Assembly (NCBI GenBank): GCA_021789715.1
Contig: JAJYJE010000031.1
Coordinates: 1-8,753 of the forward strand
Reading direction: 5' to 3'
Origin: a bacterium
GTDB taxonomy: Bacteria; Patescibacteriota; Doudnabacteria; UBA920
Length of the DNA: 8,753 nt
The notes beneath the pieces are model-generated. The model had not been told where the DNA came from. It saw only the letters and a list, made by a program, of their open reading frames with translations, and searched no databases. This document shows positions 4,882 through 8,753 of the stretch, one piece after another (the stretch's first letter is position 1; every line of letters starts with the position of its first letter). A program made the translations under genes and the position numbers.

Positions 4882-5709
4882 ATGACCCAAACGTCCAAAC
4901 ACATCCACCATTTCCACCGCCATATGAGTATTAGCTATCCGGTTTCCGTCCGGCAGCGGTTATATAGCTTGGTACTGATTCCGCTGGTCGTGCTTGTCTT
5001 GGTATTGGTTATTTTTCGGACGTTTGGCAGCTCGCTTCAATCTCATCCCGTGCAGATCTCTCTCGGGTACGTTTTGACGGCTCTGGTGCTGACTTTTTTA
5101 CGGTTAGGAGTGGCCTATTTTTTATCGCTTGTTGTCTGTGTGCCGTTGGCGATTTTAATCAGCCACAGCGCCAGGGCGGAACGGATTTTGCTGCCGATGT
5201 TCGATATTATTCAGTCTGTGCCGGTGCTGGCGTTCTTTCCGGTTATTATCTTGCTGTTTGTGCATTACGGCCTGTACAACGGAGCCGCAATTTTTATTTT
5301 GTTTCTTGCCATGCTTTGGAACTTAGTGTTTAGCGTGGTAGGGGGCATGCGCGTGATCCCGCAGGATGTAAAATCTGCGGCCCAGATTTTTCATATTAGC
5401 GGTTGGCAGTATGTTTCGCGCGTGCTTATTCCCGCGGTCCTACCTTATTTGGTAACCGGTTCGTTACTGGCGTTCGCCCAGGGCTGGAATGTAATAATCG
5501 TCGCTGAGGTGCTACACACATATATACCAGGCGGAACAATGGCCCAGGATCTTTTTGGGGTCGGCAGCCTGTTGGTCAACGCTTCAGCGAGCGGCAATCA
5601 GCAGCTTTTTATAGTAACAATAGTTTGCATGGTGGCGTTTATCGGACTCTTGAATTTTTTTGTTTGGCAGAAGTTGTTGCGCTATGCGGAGCGGTTTAAG
5701 TTTGAATAA
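4882..5709 (+). CDS. ABC transporter permease, NitT/TauT (SsuC-like) type
   Basis: The 275-residue integral membrane protein has about six predicted helices, beginning near residues 29-45, 59-75, 76-94, 115-130, 135-155 and 185-210, and a last one near 242-262. The cytoplasmic EAA-type loop that docks on the ATPase is at 164-189 (KSAAQIFHISGW then IPAVLPYL). Its wording matches permeases of the nitrate/sulfonate/taurine class, so one permease dimer with two ATPases would form the importer. The substrate is unknown, and no solute-binding protein lies in the window. The N-terminus is unusually His-rich (KHIHHFHRH, five His in residues 7-14). Translation could instead begin at Met15 (4924), which would drop this tail. 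Only 59 bases separate it from the ATPase gene. Family is firm; substrate and exact start are not. Confidence 0.88.
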   Translation: MTQTSKHIHHFHRHMSISYPVSVRQRLYSLVLIPLVVLVLVLVIFRTFGSSLQSHPVQISLGYVLTALVLTFLRLGVAYFLSLVVCVPLAILISHSARAERILLPMFDIIQSVPVLAFFPVIILLFVHYGLYNGAAIFILFLAMLWNLVFSVVGGMRVIPQDVKSAAQIFHISGWQYVSRVLIPAVLPYLVTGSLLAFAQGWNVIIVAEVLHTYIPGGTMAQDLFGVGSLLVNASASGNQQLFIVTIVCMVAFIGLLNFFVWQKLLRYAERFKFE

Positions 5710-5768
5710 ATTTGCAATAGGAGTGCTGCAAATACCTACAAAAGTCCTTTGGTACCGCGAATAGAATT

Positions 5769-6482
5769 ATGGAGCAGGCGGCAATACAATTTGATCGGGT
5801 CGGTAAGGTTTATTCCGGTAATCCGGAGCCGGCTTTATCGTCGGTAAGTTTTGAAGTAAGGTCGGGCGAGTTTTTTTGCATTGTCGGGCCGTCGGGATGC
5901 GGTAAATCGACAGTTTTGAACATCATTGCCGGTTTGGATCGGGCAACTTCCGGCACAGTGGTAGCGCCCAAAAATGTGGCAATGGTTTTCCAGACCGGCG
6001 CGCTGTTCCCTTGGTTGACGGTTTACGAGAATGTCGCTATAGGTCTTAAGGTCATAAAAACTTCAGAAAAAAAGGTTGCGGAGGAGTGTTTAAAATATAT
6101 CGCCATGGCGGGTTTGGCCGATTTGGCCGGCAAATATCCGCATGAGCTTTCCGGCGGACAGCGGCAGCGGGTTGGTTTGGCCCGGGCTTTAGCGGTTAAT
6201 CCGCAAGTGCTGTTGCTTGACGAACCTTTTTCTGCGCTCGATACCGCCACGACCGAGGAATTACATAAGGATCTTTATAAAATTTGGCAGCAAACCAAGA
6301 AAACTGTTGTGATGGTTTCTCATTCCATCGAGGAAGCCGTAAGTTTGGCAGATAGGATCATGCTCATGAAAGCCGGCCGCATTGAGCAAATCTTCAATAT
6401 TGCTCTCTCTTATCCCCGCCGCGAGCAGGAGGCGGCGTTTATCCGTCATGTTCAGGAAATCCGCAGCATGTTTTTTAAGTGA
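5769..6482 (+). CDS. ABC transporter ATP-binding protein, SsuB/TauB-like
   Basis: The 237-residue nucleotide-binding protein has every motif of an active ABC ATPase: Walker A GPSGCGKST (40-48), Q-loop VFQTGALFPWLTV (Gln75), signature LSGGQRQRVGLARAL (127-141), Walker B VLLLDEP (147-153) with Glu152 as the catalytic base, a D-loop SALD, and the switch His185 in MVSHSIEEA. The Q-loop and D-loop wording fits the nitrate/sulfonate/taurine class and pairs with the permease upstream. It would hydrolyse ATP on the inner membrane face to drive transport. There is no clear Shine-Dalgarno site at the ATG. A 7-bp inverted repeat with a 10-base loop (5710-5733) lies in the gap after the permease gene and might tune expression. 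The DedA-family gene starts 12 bases after its stop. Activity is near certain from the motifs; the substrate is unknown. Confidence 0.93.
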   Translation: MEQAAIQFDRVGKVYSGNPEPALSSVSFEVRSGEFFCIVGPSGCGKSTVLNIIAGLDRATSGTVVAPKNVAMVFQTGALFPWLTVYENVAIGLKVIKTSEKKVAEECLKYIAMAGLADLAGKYPHELSGGQRQRVGLARALAVNPQVLLLDEPFSALDTATTEELHKDLYKIWQQTKKTVVMVSHSIEEAVSLADRIMLMKAGRIEQIFNIALSYPRREQEAAFIRHVQEIRSMFFK

Positions 6483-6483
6483 T

Positions 6484-6487
6484 GGAG
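6484..6487 (+). promoter_or_regulatory. Shine-Dalgarno site of the DedA-family gene
   Basis: GGAG stands seven bases before the ATG at 6495, in the 12-base gap after the ATPase stop. It is the clearest ribosome binding site in the window, and it supports this start and coupled expression with the ATPase gene. Confidence 0.7.
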
Positions 6488-6494
6488 TTTTGGC

Positions 6495-7064
6495 ATGGAT
6501 TTCGCCCACTTTATCCAAGTTTACCAGCTACAAAATTTTTTTTATCTGGTGATGTTTGCGGCTATGTTCACCGATGCCGCCTTAACGGTGTTTGCCGCGG
6601 TTTTTTTGGTATCAGTCGGAGCGCTTTCGCTGTTGCCGACGGTATTCGTTTTATTGGCGGGAATTTTTTGCGAACAACTGGGTTTTTACTGGCTGGGGAC
6701 CAGGTTGTCCACTCATGACCGCTTGTCGCGGTGGGCCGATAAGCTGGCCGCGCCGTTTGACCGCCACCTGCAAGCGCGGCCTTTTCACACGCTGCTGATT
6801 TCCAAATTCATATACGGAATGCACCGGGCCATGCTGATCCGCAGCGGCATGCTGCGTTTACCGCTGGGAAAATTTACCAAATACGCGCTGGCTAACGGCG
6901 TTATCTGGTTGGCCGCGGTGGGGGGCTTGGGTTTTTTATTCAGTGAAAGCTATCAGGAATTCAAAAGGTATTTTGCCTACGCCGAATTAATTTTTTTGGT
7001 TCTGGTTGTAGTTTATTTTGTGACCCAGCGTCTGCTGGCCCGTCGTTTGGAAAAAGAACTGTGA
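6495..7064 (+). CDS. DedA/VTT-domain membrane protein
   Basis: The 189-residue protein has DedA-family layout: hydrophobic segments at about 12-40 and 44-60, the conserved polar turn EQLGFYWLGTRLS (60-72, like the family's D-x-x-G-Y-x-x-G-R), an amphipathic middle with many charged residues (73-98), then KFIYGMHRAMLIRSGMLRLP (104-123). That last segment corresponds to the family's R-F-x-P-x-x-R signature, with Tyr and His where Pro and Arg are common. Helices follow at about 128-148 and 160-178, and a basic tail ends RRLEKEL. Members move undecaprenyl phosphate or phospholipids across the membrane, or support membrane homeostasis; known members need acidic and Arg residues in the re-entrant loops. 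Here the first loop (DAALTVF, Asp27) is weakly conserved. It is the third gene of the transporter group. Family call is good; substrate is unknown. Confidence 0.8.
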   Translation: MDFAHFIQVYQLQNFFYLVMFAAMFTDAALTVFAAVFLVSVGALSLLPTVFVLLAGIFCEQLGFYWLGTRLSTHDRLSRWADKLAAPFDRHLQARPFHTLLISKFIYGMHRAMLIRSGMLRLPLGKFTKYALANGVIWLAAVGGLGFLFSESYQEFKRYFAYAELIFLVLVVVYFVTQRLLARRLEKEL

Positions 7065-7088
7065 TCGCATTTTTTCGCGTACCGCACG

Positions 7089-7110
7089 CCGCTATGCCTA
7101 AGTATAGCGG
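7089..7110 (+). terminator. Probable terminator of the transporter-DedA group
   Basis: A 9-bp stem with one G-U pair (7089-7097 with 7102-7110, perfect core CCGCTAT/ATAGCGG) closes a 4-base loop and is followed by TTTGGATCGTTTTTATT. The T-run is broken, so efficiency is uncertain. It lies 24 bases after the DedA stop and upstream of the tRNA promoter. Confidence 0.6.
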
Positions 7111-7141
7111 TTTGGATCGTTTTTATTCCAGGTTCGGGGTC

Positions 7142-7170
7142 TTTACTAAACTTCCTATTTTGGCTAATAT
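7142..7170 (+). promoter_or_regulatory. Possible promoter of tRNA-Ala
   Basis: TTTACT (7142-7147) and TAATAT (7165-7170) are separated by 17 bases. A start near 7177 would leave about six bases of 5' leader for RNase P to remove. Overlapping AT-rich alternatives (for example TATTAT at 7168-7173) make the exact -10 uncertain. Confidence 0.5.
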
Positions 7171-7182
7171 TATATAGCTTTT

Positions 7183-7256
7183 GGGCCTATAGTAAAGTGG
7201 TATTACACCGCATTCGCATTGCGGGGGCGGGAGTTCGATTCTCCCTAGGTCCACCA
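7183..7256 (+). tRNA. tRNA-Ala (anticodon CGC), CCA encoded
   Basis: A complete 74-base cloverleaf can be drawn. The acceptor stem is GGGCCTA (7183-7189) with TAGGTCC (7246-7252), and includes the G3-U70 pair that marks alanine tRNAs. The D-arm is GTAA/TTAC (7192-7195, 7203-7206) with GG in the loop. The anticodon stem is CCGCA/TGCGG, with loop TTCGCAT holding CGC at 7215-7217, which reads GCG. The variable loop is GGGC, and the T-arm is GGGAG/CTCCC around TTCGATT. The discriminator is A7253, and CCA is encoded at 7254-7256. GCG codons are common in the neighbouring genes. I see no strong terminator directly after it. Bases 7257-7433 hold no gene I can support. Confidence 0.96.
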
Positions 7257-7433
7257 CAGGTCAATTGTTCCAGCGGTTGGCGTGCGCGAACAAGATTCAC
7301 ACGTTCTAGCCTTCGGAAGACTGCTCTCTTACTCTAAATTTTCTTTGGCAAACACCAAATGAAAAAATTTGGAGCCCCGCTCCGCGATTCTTTTAGAAAT
7401 TTTTATGGCCCTGAAAACGGGCTTTTATATTAT

Positions 7434-7904
7434 ATGTTTAAAATCCGCATTATCACTCTCGGCAAATTTAAGGAAAAGGCGTTTAAGGAATTGGAAGATG
7501 AATATGTTAAGCGTCTTTCCCCTTTTGCCAAATTAAAAATTATCGAATTGCCGGAAATTCCCTATAAAGATGGCCAGGATATTGATAATATCAAGCAGCG
7601 GGAAGCGGAAAAGATCGCCAAGCAGCTGCTTGGTGGCGGTATTGTTATTTTACTTGAAGAAAAAGGCACGCTGCGGAATTCCCAAGAATTTGCCGCTTTT
7701 TTAGAGCGTACCGGCGGTTTGGGCAAAGAAGTGGTTTTTGTGATTGGCAGCGGCATCGGCCTGCACGATTCGCTCAAACAATACAGTAACTACACTATCT
7801 CGCTCTCCCCTCTTACTTTTACTCATAATTTCGCTCGGGTGTTGCTTGAGGAGCAGATTTATCGGGCGTGTACTATTTTAGTCGGCAAAAAATACCACAA
7901 GTAG
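7434..7904 (+). CDS. rlmH: 23S rRNA pseudouridine-1915 N3-methyltransferase RlmH
   Basis: From the ATG at 7434 the protein has 156 residues, the normal length for RlmH (155-159). An in-frame ATG at 7359 would add 25 residues that do not look like the family. It starts MFKIRIITLGKFKEKAFKE, and the C-terminal SPOUT knot is clear: VFVIGSGIGLHDSL (101-114) for S-adenosylmethionine, SLSPLTFTH (123-131), then ARVLLEEQIYRACTIL and the closing YHK (154-156). RlmH acts as a homodimer on the assembled 70S ribosome, methylating pseudouridine 1915 in helix 69. The cofactor loop reads GSGIG where the family usually has GGPEG or similar, a mild change. No Shine-Dalgarno site precedes the ATG, and the sequence just upstream is AT-rich. 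It may share a transcript with the tRNA gene. A hairpin terminator follows at 7936-7956. Confidence 0.95.
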   Translation: MFKIRIITLGKFKEKAFKELEDEYVKRLSPFAKLKIIELPEIPYKDGQDIDNIKQREAEKIAKQLLGGGIVILLEEKGTLRNSQEFAAFLERTGGLGKEVVFVIGSGIGLHDSLKQYSNYTISLSPLTFTHNFARVLLEEQIYRACTILVGKKYHK

Positions 7905-7935
7905 TTATCGCAAAAATACAACCCAGGCGAATAAT

Positions 7936-7956
7936 AAATCCCCTATGTGGGGATTT
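7936..7956. terminator. Bidirectional terminator shared by rlmH and the O-antigen ligase-like gene
   Basis: An 8-bp stem (AAATCCCC at 7936-7943 with GGGGATTT at 7949-7956) closes a 5-base loop. TTTTTGTTT follows on the plus strand, partly within the stem, and TTTATTATT follows on the minus strand. The leftward gene's TAG stop (7945-7943) lies at the loop and stem edge, so the hairpin overlaps its coding end. Confidence 0.85.
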
Positions 7957-8753
7957 TTGTTTGTGCAGCAATAACACCCAGGATGAACCATAGCAACATT
8001 TGCGTTTGCTGGAGGGTATAAAAGTAGTGGTCGAATTGCATTAGGATTAGAATTGCAACGAGAATGCAAATAAATAATAAGTTAGACAGTGAAAATTGGT
8101 AACTGGAAATAAGCTTCCAAAGCTGCAAAATAAATATCCAGACCAAAATCAGCGCGCCTATAATCCCGATTTCCGTTGCGGCGAGCAAAAAGTAGTTATG
8201 GACCGGTTGAATTTCCCAAGGCTGCAGGCGGATTGGGCTGAATTGTTGCATATGTAACACGCTCTCCCCTATCCCCACTCCGAACAGCGGATTGGCTTTT
8301 ATCATTTGCAACCCTACTTTGGCATAAAAGATACGTTCCAGCGAAGCACTGTCAACAATGGTAGCTCGTGTAATCAGGAACGGTTTGAACAAAATGAGTA
8401 CCGCGATTATACATATCGTAAAAATAATCGCTGTAGACTTGAGATGTGTCCGGAGTGGTTTTTTTGACGATAATCCGCCAAAAAAGTAGATGATTGCGCC
8501 AACGATAACTGCCAGCATTGCCGCGCGTGAAAACGTTACCGTAACCCCGATTATATTCAGAAACAGCAAGATTGAATAAATGGTCTTCCCCTTTTTTGTG
8601 GCAGACAGGCTGAGGAAATAAATCGTTATTAGAATTGCGGTTACTAAGAATGCCGAGAGTGGGTTGGGATGAGGAAAAGTGCCGTATCCCCTTACATACG
8701 GAATCTGGTCGACGATGATTTTAGCAAAACCTGGGTTATAAGCGGATAGTTGC
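7943..8753 (-). CDS. O-antigen ligase/polymerase-type protein (Wzy/WaaL), 5' part missing
   Basis: The frame is open from 8752 to the TAG at 7943, giving 269 codons without a start: the true N-terminus lies beyond the right edge. A TTG at 8569 is only an internal Leu. The visible part has several long membrane helices and the family's outside loop: VRGYGTFPHPNPLSAFL near the edge (starting about residue 20 of the visible part), TFSRAA, then NPLFGVGIGESVL and the conserved PVHNYFLLAATEIGIIG. The His in PVHNY and the Arg in TFSRAA correspond to residues conserved in Wzy/WaaL polymerases and ligases, which join lipid-linked glycans outside the cytoplasmic membrane. Whether it polymerises a polysaccharide, links glycan to a lipid, or glycosylates proteins (PglL-like) cannot be told from this part. 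It converges on rlmH and shares its terminator. Typical members have about 400 or more residues. Confidence 0.85.
   Translation of the reverse strand, partial: QLSAYNPGFAKIIVDQIPYVRGYGTFPHPNPLSAFLVTAILITIYFLSLSATKKGKTIYSILLFLNIIGVTVTFSRAAMLAVIVGAIIYFFGGLSSKKPLRTHLKSTAIIFTICIIAVLILFKPFLITRATIVDSASLERIFYAKVGLQMIKANPLFGVGIGESVLHMQQFSPIRLQPWEIQPVHNYFLLAATEIGIIGALILVWIFILQLWKLISSYQFSLSNLLFICILVAILILMQFDHYFYTLQQTQMLLWFILGVIAAQTKIPT

Noticed and set aside
7359..7433. N-terminal extension of RlmH from the ATG at 7359
   Set aside because: It would make the protein 181 residues, beyond the family length, and the extra 25 residues have no family likeness; the ATG at 7434 gives 156.
7407..7433. Small hairpin GCCC/GGGC followed by TTTTATATTAT just before rlmH, as an attenuator
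   Set aside because: The stem has only four G-C pairs, too weak to call a terminator.
7943..8569. Complete 208-residue O-antigen ligase starting at TTG 8569
   Set aside because: The frame continues upstream to the window edge and includes the conserved RGYGTFPHPN loop, so the gene is cut by the window and the TTG is internal.

Overview
The window looks like chromosomal DNA of a Candidate Phyla Radiation (Patescibacteria) bacterium, probably of the Parcubacteria side. The reasons are the gene types (a DUF4446 protein, a small anchored cupredoxin-like protein, an HTH-MurA fusion and a degenerate diacylglycerol-kinase-like protein, all of a kind I associate with these genomes), the near absence of Shine-Dalgarno sites, very short predicted leaders, and an AT-rich imperfect inverted repeat between genes. 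TGA is used as a normal stop (6480-6482, 7062-7064), so this is not a lineage that reads UGA as glycine. The lineage is inferred from memory of families, not from a search.

Layout. 1-143 holds a promoter for a membrane-anchored cupredoxin-like protein (144-641). A bidirectional terminator hairpin (683-712) separates it from a leftward group: DUF4446 protein (2664-2173), bactofilin (2130-1711) and a diacylglycerol-kinase-like protein (1590-748). The last gene is preceded by the AT-rich inverted repeat. A rightward 71-residue membrane protein follows (2874-3089), then an XRE-type HTH fused to a MurA domain (3252-4787). The fusion's promoter lies between two copies of the same operator-like palindrome. 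After a terminator come a NitT/TauT-type ABC permease (4882-5709), its ATPase (5769-6482) and a DedA/VTT membrane protein (6495-7064), probably one operon. Then come tRNA-Ala(CGC) with encoded CCA (7183-7256) and rlmH (7434-7904). The leftward 3' part of an O-antigen ligase/polymerase-type gene (7943-8753) runs off the right edge.

How the genes fit together. Most products concern the envelope: MurA (first committed step of peptidoglycan synthesis), bactofilin (cell-shape scaffold), a DedA protein (family that moves lipid carriers or phospholipids), a lipid-kinase-like protein, and a Wzy/WaaL-type glycan enzyme. tRNA-Ala and RlmH are translation functions. The most notable item is the HTH-MurA fusion with its two-operator promoter, which looks like a self-regulating enzyme for entry into wall synthesis. 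The ABC pair has no substrate-binding protein in the window and sits 12 bases from the DedA gene.
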